Positions 1 through 8,273 of a DNA stretch of 64,000 bases are shown in pieces. This stretch comes from Hydrogeniiclostridium mannosilyticum (GTDB lineage: Bacteria > Bacillota > Clostridia > Oscillospirales > Acutalibacteraceae), in NCBI RefSeq assembly GCF_003268275.1, contig NZ_QLYR01000009.1, positions 39,291 to 103,290 of the forward strand, read 5' to 3'. The position numbers and the translations under genes are program-made. The notes beneath the pieces were generated by a model that searched no databases, had not been told where the DNA came from, and was given only the letters and a program-made list of their open reading frames with translations. Numbering within the stretch: the stretch's first letter is position 1; every line of letters starts with the position of its first letter.

Positions 1-2
1 CC

Positions 3-902
3 ATCGCGCAGATCTTTGACGACGGCGCGGTGGATTTAGTAGAGTTTGATAACCCGCCGTGCATGTTTGTGCGCAATGGAACACTAGTGGATCTCGACCC
101 TTTTTCCGAGGTGAAGGAATGTGCCGGCAAAACCGTGACGGAAAGCCGCTTTACGCTACAGCCCGGCGATATTCTGGGGCTGGTCAGCGACGGGGTGGTT
201 TATGCCGGCGTGGGGCAGGCGCTGAATTTTGGCTGGAATTGGGACAATGTTTCGGCCTGGCTGGCAAAAACGGCGCAGAAGGAGGCTTCCGCGCCGAGAC
301 TGGCAATCTCGCTTTCCCAGGCGGTGAAGGAGCTCTACCTTGATAAGCCCGGGGATGATTCGACCTGCCTGATTTTAAAGGCGGAGCCGGAAAGCGTGGT
401 CAACATGCTTGCCGGGCCGCCCGTTAACCCCGAGGATGACCCCAAAATGGTGCATGACTTTATGGCGCCGCCCGGAAAACGGTTGATATGCGGCGGAACC
501 AGCGCCAATATTGTGGCACGCATTTTGAACCGCAAGGTGGAGACCTCGCTCAATTATTCCGACCCCACGCTCCCGCCCACGGGTAAGATACAGGGCATTG
601 ACCTGGTGACAGAAGGCGTGCTGACATTATCCCGCACGGTGGAGATCCTGCGGGAATATGTGGAAAAGGAGGCGGATGCGGCCTTCTTCCACAAGCTGGA
701 TGCCGACAACGGCGCCGCGTTGATTGCACGTATGCTGTTAGAGGACTGCACCAGCCTGAAGGTGTTTGCCGGACGCGCCATTAACCCGGCCCACCAGAAC
801 CCGGGGCTACCTGCGGACTTGAGCATTAAGATGCAGTTGTTGGACACGATATGTTCCCTGGTAAAGCAGATGGGGAAAAAAGTAGAACGGTATTTTTACT
901 AA
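3..902 (+). CDS. SpoIIE-family PP2C-type protein phosphatase, 5' end missing
   Basis: The reading frame is open from the first bases, so the true start lies upstream of the window; about 299 codons are seen. The N-terminal part resembles the end of a SpoIIE/PP2C phosphatase: a core with GDILGLVSDGV (metal-binding Asp), then KPGDDSTCLIL (second Asp pair), the usual layout of these Mn/Mg-dependent Ser/Thr phosphatases. After about residue 130 comes a further domain of roughly 160 residues of the kind found in clostridial SpoIIE-like proteins encoded near iron-hydrogenase genes; its function is not clear to me. Substrate unknown. It is not SpoIIE itself as far as can be judged, because no membrane part is visible here. 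Confidence 0.8.
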   Translation: MAQIFDDGAVDLVEFDNPPCMFVRNGTLVDLDPFSEVKECAGKTVTESRFTLQPGDILGLVSDGVVYAGVGQALNFGWNWDNVSAWLAKTAQKEASAPRLAISLSQAVKELYLDKPGDDSTCLILKAEPESVVNMLAGPPVNPEDDPKMVHDFMAPPGKRLICGGTSANIVARILNRKVETSLNYSDPTLPPTGKIQGIDLVTEGVLTLSRTVEILREYVEKEADAAFFHKLDADNGAALIARMLLEDCTSLKVFAGRAINPAHQNPGLPADLSIKMQLLDTICSLVKQMGKKVERYFY

Positions 903-942
903 AGGACCGAAAAGATAAAGCAATATTTTACAGGAGGCGGAT

Positions 943-1848
943 ATGAACGCAATTTATGCCAGGAACCTAACAAAAACCTACGGCGGAGGCGCCAACGCAT
1001 TGGAAAAACTGGACCTGGAGGTCGAAGAGGGGCGCGTGTTCGGCTTTTTAGGCCCGAATGGCGCCGGAAAAACGACCACGGTAAAGCTTTTGACGGGCTT
1101 ATTGGCACCGACGGAGGGCGAATGCGCGGTACTGGGTAGATCTCCGCAGCGGGAACCGGAGGAGGTGCACCGCGCCTGCGGCGTCATGACAGAGACAGCC
1201 CGGCTATATAGCCATCTATCCGGCCTTGAAAACCTTGTTTTTTACGCCACCCTGTACGGTATGAAAAAGCAGGAGGCAACGGAACGGGGATCCGGGCTGC
1301 TGAAAAAACTGGGCATCTTTTCCGCGCGGGATAAAAAGGCCGGCGCGTATTCCACAGGCATGCTCCAGCGCCTGTCTCTGGCAAGAGCCCTGGTCGCGCG
1401 GCCTAGGGTGCTCTTTTTGGACGAGCCCACCAGCGGGCTGGACCCGGAATCCGCGCAGACGGTAAACCGGCTGATCGCTGAGCAGGCCGCGGAAGGGGCC
1501 ACTGTATTCCTCTGTACCCATCAGCTGCGTTATGCGCAGGACTTATGTGATGAATATGGCATTATTGACCACGGGCATCTGCTTGCCAGGGGGTCCTTGG
1601 CCGCGATGAGCCGGGAGATTGGCCTAAAGACATATGCGGGCGTGCGCGTGGGGGCCTCCTGCCGGCCGGAAGGTTTTGAAGCGCACGGAGGCTGGTGGCG
1701 CACGGTATTGGAAGAGGAGGAGGCTATGCCGCACATTTTGCAGCGGCTGGTTCAGAGCGGCGTGCCGGTCTATGAGGCACAGATTGTCCGGCCGACGCTG
1801 GAGGATGTTTATTTTAGTTATATCAAGCGGGAGGAGGATGCAGAATGA
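943..1848 (+). CDS. ABC transporter ATP-binding protein (ABC-2 type exporter)
   Basis: This 301-residue cytoplasmic ATPase powers the membrane protein encoded immediately downstream. Walker A is GPNGAGKT at residues 37-44, the signature is the variant STGMLQ near 137-142, Walker B with catalytic Glu is RVLFLDEP near 155-162, and the switch His is in CTHQ near 193. The last ~80 residues form a C-terminal extension typical of drug, antibiotic or sodium exporters. The start follows a clear AGGAGG site. The stop codon overlaps the permease start (ATGA), so the two are translationally coupled. Substrate cannot be told from sequence. Confidence 0.9.
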   Translation: MNAIYARNLTKTYGGGANALEKLDLEVEEGRVFGFLGPNGAGKTTTVKLLTGLLAPTEGECAVLGRSPQREPEEVHRACGVMTETARLYSHLSGLENLVFYATLYGMKKQEATERGSGLLKKLGIFSARDKKAGAYSTGMLQRLSLARALVARPRVLFLDEPTSGLDPESAQTVNRLIAEQAAEGATVFLCTHQLRYAQDLCDEYGIIDHGHLLARGSLAAMSREIGLKTYAGVRVGASCRPEGFEAHGGWWRTVLEEEEAMPHILQRLVQSGVPVYEAQIVRPTLEDVYFSYIKREEDAE

Positions 1849-2648
1849 GTAAGTTTAGCCTGTCCCTGGCGGAGAGGGCCGTCATAAAAAAGGATTGCGG
1901 GGAGGTTTGGCATGCCAAGATGGCCCGGGGGACGTTGATTGCCCTTCCGCTTGTGTTGACGGTGGTGCTGCCTGTTTTTTATACTGTGCTGATCGCGTTG
2001 ATCCCCCCGGAGGAACTCAACGGCATGGACATGGTTTTATCCATGCTGCCGGCCGGGCTGCAACAGCTGGATGTCCGCCAGATTACCTTCTATATGCTGG
2101 GGAATACCCTCAGCCCCATGTTCTTTTTAATGGTCCCGCTGATGGTTTCCACAGCCTCGGCGGCATCCAGTTTTGTCGGTGAGCGGGAGCGGGGAACGCT
2201 GCAAACGCTGCTGCTTACGCCGGTTTCGGTAAAGAAATTGTTTCGCGCTAAGGTTTTGGGCTGCGTTTTGCTCAGCCTTGCCGCTACGTTGTTCTCCTTT
2301 ATTTTCTTTGCGGTGGTCATGACTGTGGGCGGAGCAATTTTTCAAACGCCGTATTTTTTTAACTGGAACTGGGCTGTGCTGCTGGTCCTACTCGCGCCCT
2401 CACTGACCTTTTTCGGCGTGATGTTCATGGTGCTGATTTCAGGCCGCAGCAAAAGCTACATCGAGGCGTTTCAGAGCGCGGGGTATATTGTTCTGCCTAT
2501 TGTGCTGCTCTTTGTCGGCCAATTTACGGGCCTGTTCCAGCTGAACGCCCTGCTCCTGTTCGTTATTTCTATATGCGTAATTGTTTTAGATGTCGTTCTT
2601 TTTCATTTTGTCTCAAAATCCTTTACCCCCGAAAGGCTGCTGAAATAA
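1845..2648 (+). CDS. ABC-2 type transporter permease
   Basis: This 267-residue membrane protein has about six hydrophobic segments. The first follows a charged N-terminus around residue 30, and the motif SSFVGERERGTLQTLLLTPV near residue 107 is the conserved cytoplasmic segment of ABC-2 permeases such as NatB and CcmB-like exporters. It overlaps the ATPase gene by four bases and forms a two-gene exporter with it. The large extracellular loop seen in NatB is much reduced. The exported substrate is unknown. Confidence 0.88.
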   Translation: MSKFSLSLAERAVIKKDCGEVWHAKMARGTLIALPLVLTVVLPVFYTVLIALIPPEELNGMDMVLSMLPAGLQQLDVRQITFYMLGNTLSPMFFLMVPLMVSTASAASSFVGERERGTLQTLLLTPVSVKKLFRAKVLGCVLLSLAATLFSFIFFAVVMTVGGAIFQTPYFFNWNWAVLLVLLAPSLTFFGVMFMVLISGRSKSYIEAFQSAGYIVLPIVLLFVGQFTGLFQLNALLLFVISICVIVLDVVLFHFVSKSFTPERLLK

Positions 2649-2689
2649 CGGCTTATAGTTGCTTTGGAAAGCGCTTTGCGGCATAATGA

Positions 2690-2718
2690 TTGCGGTTGTG
2701 TAAAAAAAGTGCTATAAT
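2690..2718 (+). promoter_or_regulatory. Probable sigma-A promoter for the PHP gene
   Basis: TTGCGG and a perfect TATAAT are separated by 17 bases, about 60 bases upstream of the PHP-domain gene. No terminator hairpin was noticed between the ABC genes and this promoter. Confidence 0.55.
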
Positions 2719-2780
2719 AAAAATAAAGGATAGGGTTCCCTGTTCCTGTGATTTTGGCGGATTGCAAGAGGTGATTTGGA

Positions 2781-3623
2781 TTGGTTGTAGATTTACATTG
2801 TCATACGCGCTTGTCCGACGGTTCCGTAACAGTGGACGAATTGATTGTTTTGGCAAAGGAACGCGGCGTTACGGCGTTGGCGGTAACCGACCATGACACC
2901 GTTTCCGGGGTTTCCCGCGCCGTGCTTTTCGGCAAGCAGCATGGCGTAGAGGTGGTTCCCGGTATTGAGCTTTCCTGCTATGACAGGGCCAGGGGGAAAA
3001 AGGTTCACCTGCTGGGGTATTATATGGACCGGATGGAAAAATTAGAGGGCTTGTGCAAATCCGCTTGGCTTTCTCAGCATGATTGGGCGGAGCGCGTGAT
3101 TGATAAGGTGGCGGCGCATTATCCCATTACGAGGGATATGGTACTGCGCAGGGCGCAGGGCAGCGCTAATATTTACCGCCAGCACGTGATGCATGCGCTG
3201 CTGGATGCCGGATTTGCGGACGGTTTTTTTGGGAAAACCTATCAGGCTCTTTTTCAGAAAAAAACAGGTCTGGCCTGGGTCGATAAGGCCTATCCGGAGA
3301 TTTACGGCGTCATTGACGAGGTTCATGCGGCTGGCGGACTGGCGGTCGTTGCCCACCCCGGAGAATATGACAGCTTTGCCCTGATAGAGGAGCTGGCGCA
3401 AAAGAACCTTTTGGACGGCATAGAGTGCTGGCATCCGCATCACAGCCAGGGTGATACGGAACGCGGCATTGCCCTGGCAGAGCGGTATGGCCTGCTGATG
3501 ACCGGCGGCACAGATTTTCATGGCATGTATACAGACACCCCGCGTCCTGTCGGCAGCTTTTTGACACCTGCCGGTCAGCTGAAAAAAATGAAAGCATGGA
3601 AGGCTGCCCGCCGGGGAAGTTAA
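2781..3623 (+). CDS. PHP-domain phosphoesterase (RNase AM / YciV-like)
   Basis: This 280-residue PHP-family metallo-phosphoesterase has metal ligands in HCHT (residues 6-9), TDHD (36-39), GIELS near 62, AHPGEY near 193 and GTDFHG near 250. The family closest in layout is the 3',5'-nucleotide bisphosphate phosphatase/RNase AM group, which hydrolyses pAp or trims short RNAs. The start is TTG at the given position, preceded by GAGGTG with nine bases spacing. A second, different PHP protein is encoded at 8274-9146. The exact substrate is inferred from family only. Confidence 0.85.
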   Translation: MVVDLHCHTRLSDGSVTVDELIVLAKERGVTALAVTDHDTVSGVSRAVLFGKQHGVEVVPGIELSCYDRARGKKVHLLGYYMDRMEKLEGLCKSAWLSQHDWAERVIDKVAAHYPITRDMVLRRAQGSANIYRQHVMHALLDAGFADGFFGKTYQALFQKKTGLAWVDKAYPEIYGVIDEVHAAGGLAVVAHPGEYDSFALIEELAQKNLLDGIECWHPHHSQGDTERGIALAERYGLLMTGGTDFHGMYTDTPRPVGSFLTPAGQLKKMKAWKAARRGS

Positions 3624-3653
3624 TGATAAACCGCTATTAAGGAGGGATTCAGG

Positions 3654-3908
3654 ATGGAATATGTACATAAAAATCAGGGAACCTGCTCGCTTCAGACAAT
3701 TGTAGACCTAGATGGGGACACGATTCGCTCCGTGCGCTTTGTCGGCGGCTGCGACGGCAACACCAAGGGAATCTGCGCGCTGGTAAAAGGGATGAAGGCG
3801 GACGAGGTGGTTGCCCGCTGCAAGGGAGTGACCTGCGGGCGCAAAAGCACTTCCTGCCCGGACCAGCTGGCCCAGGCGCTGGAGGAGGCTCAAGCGCGGC
3901 AAAAGTAA
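3654..3908 (+). CDS. TSCPD-domain protein (TIGR03905 type)
   Basis: This 84-residue protein has the conserved cysteines FVGGCDGN, the central GICALVKGM, and the terminal CKGVTCGRKSTSCPDQ, the TSCPD signature. The same domain occurs at the C-terminus of some vitamin B12-dependent ribonucleotide reductases; the stand-alone form is common in Clostridia and has no established role. It starts with ATG after AAGGAGG and sits 30 bases behind the PHP gene, probably co-transcribed with it. Confidence 0.85.
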   Translation: MEYVHKNQGTCSLQTIVDLDGDTIRSVRFVGGCDGNTKGICALVKGMKADEVVARCKGVTCGRKSTSCPDQLAQALEEAQARQK

Positions 3909-3946
3909 TTTTCAGGCGGAGCGCATACCGCGGGAATAGAACAAAG

Positions 3947-3980
3947 AAGGGGCCGCGGATTTTTCCGCAGCCCCTTCCTT
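3947..3980. terminator. Hairpin terminator between convergent genes
   Basis: A 13-base stem (AAGGGGCCGCGGA with TCCGCAGCCCCTT, one mismatch) around a four-base loop lies between the TSCPD gene and the minus-strand Cys-rich gene. It could serve both directions; T-tracts are weak. Confidence 0.6.
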
Positions 3981-4026
3981 TGCGCTTAGAACTTAGGCAA
4001 CATTACTTGTGAATAATGCTTGTTAA

Positions 4027-4185
4027 TTAGCAGCCGCAGCCGTTCCCGCAACCGCAGTCGTTGCATCCGCAACCACCATTGTTGGCGTAGTTGTTGCCGC
4101 CGCCGCAGCAGCACAGCAAAACGATGATGATCAGGATAATGAAGCAGGAATTTCCACCGCAGCCGCCTAAAAAGTTATTACACAT
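4027..4185 (-). CDS. Small Cys/Gly/Asn-rich membrane-anchored protein (HCB protein 13-like)
   Basis: This 52-residue protein has three visible parts: a polar head with GGCGG, a hydrophobic stretch SCFIILIIIVLLCCC (residues 13-27) that can span a membrane, and a tail of Gly, Asn and Cys (CGCND, CGCGN). It contains twelve cysteines. The start codon is preceded by AGGAGG at ideal spacing, which strongly supports a real gene. It resembles short clostridial proteins annotated as chorion class high-cysteine HCB protein 13, and by layout the YjcZ-type sporulation peptides of bacilli. Function unknown; a spore-coat or membrane role is only inference. Confidence 0.72.
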   Translation of the reverse strand: MCNNFLGGCGGNSCFIILIIIVLLCCCGGGNNYANNGGCGCNDCGCGNGCGC

Positions 4186-4370
4186 AGTTGTTGACCTCCT
4201 TAATTGATTTACAATATATACTATTGTAAAGCCGCTATTTGTGTTACAATAATTTTCAGGGAGATTGTTTGTAAAACCAGTAAGCGCTTTCGGGCCGGGC
4301 AGGCAGGGGATTATTGCGTATGCGCGGCCGGGGCCTTAGAGGATAAAAGGAACAAGAAGGGGGCTTAAAC

Positions 4371-4877
4371 GTGAAATGCCAGATGTGCGGGCGTAATCCC
4401 GCGACTACTCATATTAAGACATTGGTAAACGGGGCGGTGGGCGAGTATTCTCTTTGCGCGGAGTGTGCCCGGCGCCTTGGCTACCGGAATCTGTTTGCCG
4501 ACTTAAGCCGGGGCTTGGAGCTGCTGGGAATGCAGGATAATACCCGCCCGCAGGCGGCGGAGCAATGTACCTGCGGCGCAACGTTTCAGGATATTGTACG
4601 CACGGGAAGGGTTGGCTGTGCGGAATGCTACCGGACGTTTTACCATCAGCTGCTTCCGGTGATCCGTAAGCTGCATGGGGAGACGGTGCACCGTGGTAAG
4701 ACGCCGGGAGGAGCCCTGCCTCAAATGCTGCAGCAGAAGGAGTTGGCGGCGCAAAAAAAGGAGCTTCTGCAGCGGGCCATAGAATTGGAAAATTTTGAAG
4801 AGGCAGCAGTCTTGCGCGATGAAATCCGTCAGCTGGAAGGAGGGCAGAAGGATGGAAGCAAAGGTAAAATGGTATGA
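4371..4877 (+). CDS. mcsA: McsA-like zinc-finger protein with UVR motif
   Basis: In bacilli McsA activates the arginine kinase McsB. This 168-residue protein has paired cysteines at CQMC (3-6), CAEC near 28-31, a CTC near 66-68 and CAEC near 82-85, i.e. the two treble-clef-like zinc sites of McsA, followed by a UVR motif (ELLQRAIELENFEEAAVLRD, about 128-147). The start is GTG after GAAGGGGG. It overlaps mcsB by 26 bases. The usual operon order ctsR-mcsA-mcsB-clpC is not kept: neither ctsR nor clpC is adjacent. Confidence 0.88.
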   Translation: MKCQMCGRNPATTHIKTLVNGAVGEYSLCAECARRLGYRNLFADLSRGLELLGMQDNTRPQAAEQCTCGATFQDIVRTGRVGCAECYRTFYHQLLPVIRKLHGETVHRGKTPGGALPQMLQQKELAAQKKELLQRAIELENFEEAAVLRDEIRQLEGGQKDGSKGKMV

Positions 4878-5889
4878 ATGCTCCGGCGGGACGGAGAACG
4901 ATGTCGTAGTAAGCACCCGGCTGCTGCTCTCCAGAAATATTGAAGGCTTTCCCTTCTGCGGCCGTATGCGCGCTTCGGACCGCCAAAAGACACTGCAGAC
5001 GGTTTTGTCGGCAATGGAGGATGAAAACTCCATGCTGGCCCATGCGTTTTCCTTTATACCGCTGTGGCAGATTTCCAAGGAGGAAGCGGTCAGCTATGTA
5101 GAGCGCCGCCTGGCCTCGCCGGAGTTTGTTTCCAGGGCGGACGGAAAAGGAATCTTTGTGACGGAGGACGAGTCCAGCTCTGTTTTTGTAAACGGCGGCG
5201 AGCATATTTTAATGCAGACAGTACTGCCCGGCCTGGCACTGGAGCGGTGCTATGAAACACTGGACCTCCTGGAGAGCAATTTGGGAAAGCTGCTTCCCTT
5301 TTCCTTTGACGGGCAGCTGGGGTATTTAACCCAAAACCCGGCTGACCTGGGTACCGGCCTGCACGCAGCTTTGATGCTGCACCTTCCCGGCCTGGATTAT
5401 AACGGGGCCGTTCCCCGTGTGGCGGCAGGGCTGTCCAACCTGGGCATGGATCTGCGCAGCGGCTATGAAATGGAAAACCAGGCCTCTTTATACCAGCTGA
5501 CCAGCCGTGTCACGCTTGGCATTTCCGAGCAGGAAACGCTGTATAATTTAAAGAGCATGGCACAGCAGGTGCTGCTTCAGGAGCGTTCAGCCAGGCAGGC
5601 GGTGGGGAGCTCGCTGAAATTTCAGGACACGGTTGCGCGCAGCCTGGCGATTCTGCGGCAGGCGAAATTACTGTCCTGCAAGGAATGCATGGAGCTCTTG
5701 TCTAATGTGCGGCTGGGTGTAGCCTGCGGCCTGGTCCAATCAGTCGGTTATGAAAAAATATTGTCGGCTATGCTGCAGGTACAGCCTGCTACCCTGGCGC
5801 TGCTTGCGGGGCAGGCGCCGGACGGAGAGCAGGAGGAAGCTTTGCGTGCGGCATTTGTCAATCGTTTGCTGGCGGAGCGTTTGGCGTAA
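4852..5889 (+). CDS. mcsB: McsB-like ATP:guanido phosphotransferase, catalytic residues degenerate
   Basis: This 345-residue protein is homologous to the protein-arginine kinase McsB over its whole length; conserved stretches include DLGTGLHA (165-172), MLHLPGL (175-181), LGISEQ (222-227) and QERSAR (243-248). I chose the ATG at 4852 because it follows AAGGAGG. Compared with the B. subtilis sequence as I recall it, several functional positions differ: NEEDH is NGGEH (114-118), the SCP triplet with the conserved Cys is QNP (161-163), the phosphate-binding RxRxxR is RLLLSR (23-28), and the C-terminal RD of the phosphoarginine pocket is EE. It may therefore be a pseudokinase or a kinase with altered chemistry. 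Confidence 0.85.
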   Translation: MEAKVKWYECSGGTENDVVVSTRLLLSRNIEGFPFCGRMRASDRQKTLQTVLSAMEDENSMLAHAFSFIPLWQISKEEAVSYVERRLASPEFVSRADGKGIFVTEDESSSVFVNGGEHILMQTVLPGLALERCYETLDLLESNLGKLLPFSFDGQLGYLTQNPADLGTGLHAALMLHLPGLDYNGAVPRVAAGLSNLGMDLRSGYEMENQASLYQLTSRVTLGISEQETLYNLKSMAQQVLLQERSARQAVGSSLKFQDTVARSLAILRQAKLLSCKECMELLSNVRLGVACGLVQSVGYEKILSAMLQVQPATLALLAGQAPDGEQEEALRAAFVNRLLAERLA

Positions 5890-5908
5890 AAGGGATGGAG
5901 GCGCAACG

Positions 5909-6577
5909 ATGGTAAAGGGAGCACAAGCTGATTTTGAACTGGCCGCGGCACTGTTTTATGTCCTGGGCGCGCAGGTACCGCATCAAAAGGAGCTGGAGTC
6001 GAAGGCGCGGGATATGGTACAGTCACTGGGAAGGCGGAAAGCCCTGGAAAAAATCACAGAGCTTTGCAGGGGGAGGGACGACCCGGCCGCCCTCTATCTG
6101 CTGGCAAAGGCCGGCGCATGGCTGGGCCGCGGCTACCGGGAGAAAACGATCCAGGCGGCGCAGGCCTATTTAAAGGGGCCGAAATGGCGGGAGCTGCCAA
6201 GTAGGGTTACGCTGGAGGGCGGCATTGCCCGCGACCCCAGCGTAACGGTACGCGCAGATTTGCTGAGAGACCTGGCTCAGGCAGAGCAGGCCCTGGGCAA
6301 GCTGGATAAGGCGCAGGCACACTTTGCCGAGGCCTACCGGCTGGAGCCGTATAATGCGATGAACGCGGTAAAAATAGCCGACTGTATTCTCCGGCGTTCC
6401 GGGCGTACAGAGGCGCTTCGCTTTTTGCGGGAGCAGCGAAAATCCTCCTATTTTGAACCGGTTAAATACCAGGATATCAGCGGCGCTGTCCACACGAACA
6501 GCGCTTTTAAGGATTTACTGAATGCTCAGATTTTGAAGCTTCAGGGCGAGGAAACGGGGAACGGTGCGGCTTATTGA
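5909..6577 (+). CDS. TPR-like protein of unknown function
   Basis: This 222-residue, probably cytosolic, alpha-helical protein has no signal peptide. Residues 130-165 (LAQAEQALGKLDKAQAHFAE followed by AYRLEP) match a TPR unit, and the part before it is also helical and repeat-like. The start ATG follows GGATGGAGG and lies 19 bases after mcsB, so it is the third gene of the mcsAB operon. This position suggests a role with the McsA/McsB pair, perhaps as adaptor, but that is inference. I do not recognise a closer family. Confidence 0.7.
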   Translation: MVKGAQADFELAAALFYVLGAQVPHQKELESKARDMVQSLGRRKALEKITELCRGRDDPAALYLLAKAGAWLGRGYREKTIQAAQAYLKGPKWRELPSRVTLEGGIARDPSVTVRADLLRDLAQAEQALGKLDKAQAHFAEAYRLEPYNAMNAVKIADCILRRSGRTEALRFLREQRKSSYFEPVKYQDISGAVHTNSAFKDLLNAQILKLQGEETGNGAAY

Positions 6578-6606
6578 TGCTCAGGCTGCCGCATAATAAA
6601 TAATAG

Positions 6607-6647
6607 AAAGGGCTTGCCGTCTGTGCTTTTTGGACGGCAGGCCCTTT
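6607..6647. terminator. Hairpin after the mcsA operon
   Basis: AAAGGGCTTGCCGTC and GACGGCAGGCCCTTT can pair over 15 bases with one mismatch. No long T-tract follows, so termination strength is uncertain. Confidence 0.55.
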
Positions 6648-6784
6648 GCTGCCGGAACGTCCGGCGGCGTTGGGGGAAGGCGCCCCTCGCTTTTTATGGG
6701 GCTATGCCGCGGAGCGGTTCTGTGTTATACTGAAAGCTGCTAATGGGCCGCTGCCCCAAGAAAATAATGGAAAAGGTGTTTACG

Positions 6785-7438
6785 ATGAATTTTGTAATTT
6801 CTTATAGTGGTGGAAAAGACAGCGTTTTATCCCTGCATAAAATGTTGGAGGGCGGTCATACCCCAATGGGGCTGCTTGTTATGGTGAACCAGGAGCAGCA
6901 GCGCTCCTGGTTCCATGGTGTGGACCTGGAACTGCTCCGGCAGATCGCTGCCTCCCTCGAGATCCCGCTTTTGCCGTGTGAATCCGGGGGAGAGGACTAC
7001 CATACCCGTATGGAGGAGACCCTGCGGGCAGCGAAGGCACAGGGGGCAGAGGCTTGTGTTTTTGGCGATATCGACATCGAGGACCATCGTGAATGGTGCC
7101 GTGCCAGGTGCGATGCCGCCGGATTGCAGTGCATCCACCCGCTCTGGCAGCGGGATCGATTGGACAATACCAACGAAATCATTGCCCTAGGGTATCAATG
7201 TGTAATTAAATGCGTTCGCAATAAAGATCTTCCGCAATCTTTCTTGGGAAGAATATTGGATGCTGAGCTGGTAGCGGAGATGGCAAAGCGCGGCTTGGAT
7301 GTTTGCGGCGAAAATGGAGAGTATCATACCGTGGCGGTAGGCGGCCCGGTTTTTCACCGCCCGGTTGCCTATGAGTGTAAAGAGATTCTGGACTTTGGCA
7401 ATATTTCTGCTATTAATATCTGCGCGGCCAAACGGTAA
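6785..7438 (+). CDS. Dph6-related ATP-pyrophosphatase (adenine nucleotide alpha-hydrolase family)
   Basis: This 217-residue protein starts with the PP-loop SGGKDS at residues 7-12, which binds ATP and drives adenylation of a substrate. The family includes diphthine--ammonia ligase of eukaryotes and archaea; bacteria lack diphthamide, so the bacterial substrate is unknown. A central GDIDIEDHREW and a C-terminal GENGEYHT motif fit the family. The ATG at 6785 is chosen because AAGGTG lies seven bases upstream; an in-frame ATG at 6743 has no such site. It is probably monocistronic. Confidence 0.82.
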   Translation: MNFVISYSGGKDSVLSLHKMLEGGHTPMGLLVMVNQEQQRSWFHGVDLELLRQIAASLEIPLLPCESGGEDYHTRMEETLRAAKAQGAEACVFGDIDIEDHREWCRARCDAAGLQCIHPLWQRDRLDNTNEIIALGYQCVIKCVRNKDLPQSFLGRILDAELVAEMAKRGLDVCGENGEYHTVAVGGPVFHRPVAYECKEILDFGNISAINICAAKR

Positions 7439-7576
7439 TTTTCTGCGAATATATATTTTTGTTTGCCAGCAGGGGTGTTCCTTTTAAAAGGATGCCGTTT
7501 TTTTCTTTGCTTGAATAAGGCTTTTTTGAGGTGTCCATACTTTGAACATCTACATAAGAAAAGGACTGATTCAAGT

Positions 7577-8200
7577 ATGAAGTGGAGAACAGCGGAAAAA
7601 GCAATTTGCCTGGGGTTGATTTTGGCCGTCCTGGTTTCATTTACCGGCTTTGCCACTCAGTGTGAGGATATCCCCGACAGGGTGCTTCGCCTCCATATCC
7701 TCGCGAACTCAGACAGCGAGGAGGATCAGGCGCTGAAATTAAAGGTACGCGACCGGATTGTTACAGAGTCCGCCGGGCTTTTTGACCAGGTAACAGACCG
7801 GGAGTCCGCCAGGGCGGTTGTTGAAAAAAACATGGATGCACTGCGCGAGGCTGCGCAGGATGAGGTTTACCGCCAGGGCTACAGTTACCCTGTTTCCATG
7901 GAGCTGACGCACATGTACTTTACAACACGTGTTTATGGTGAAACAGCGCTGCCGGCGGGCTATTATGAGGCGCTGCGGGTGACGATCGGCGCCGGCGCGG
8001 GGCATAACTGGTGGTGCGTTATTTTTCCAGCCATGTGCCTGCCGGTGGCGGAGGAATCCCAGGAACTGGACGGCGTGCTGAATGAGGAGCAGATGGAGAT
8101 TGTGGAAGAGGGCGAATCTGCGCAGTACGAGATCAAGTTCAAGGCCCTGGAGTGGTATGAGCAAATTGTAGATTGGTTTCGCGGCCTGGGGAACTCCTGA
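7577..8200 (+). CDS. spoIIR: Stage II sporulation protein R
   Basis: SpoIIR is made in the forespore and signals across the septum to activate SpoIIGA, which then cleaves pro-sigma-E. This 207-residue copy has one N-terminal membrane segment (about 9-28), then the family motifs RLHILANSDSEEDQALKLKV and GHNWWCVIFPAMCLP. The start ATG is chosen because the hydrophobic signal follows it directly; AAGGAC is the likely ribosome site. Expression is normally under sigma-F, but I could not assign a sigma-F promoter with confidence. Its presence shows the organism forms endospores or descends from one that did. Confidence 0.93.
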   Translation: MKWRTAEKAICLGLILAVLVSFTGFATQCEDIPDRVLRLHILANSDSEEDQALKLKVRDRIVTESAGLFDQVTDRESARAVVEKNMDALREAAQDEVYRQGYSYPVSMELTHMYFTTRVYGETALPAGYYEALRVTIGAGAGHNWWCVIFPAMCLPVAEESQELDGVLNEEQMEIVEEGESAQYEIKFKALEWYEQIVDWFRGLGNS

Positions 8201-8220
8201 GCGGTATTTTGGCCTTATCC

Positions 8221-8249
8221 GTGACAAAAGCGTTTATTTGTGGTACGAT
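8221..8249 (+). promoter_or_regulatory. Possible promoter of the second PHP gene
   Basis: GTGACA and TACGAT with a TG extension are 17 bases apart, 25 bases before the start codon. Moderate match only. Confidence 0.4.
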
Positions 8250-8273
8250 AATACCAATGAAAGGGGGATCGGC

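Noticed and set aside
3042-3668. 208-codon minus-strand frame opposite the first PHP gene
   Set aside because: Shadow of the PHP gene; low-complexity composition and no ribosome site.
4414-5205. 263-codon minus-strand frame opposite mcsA/mcsB
   Set aside because: Opposite two genes with clear homology; Pro/Ala/Arg-rich shadow composition.
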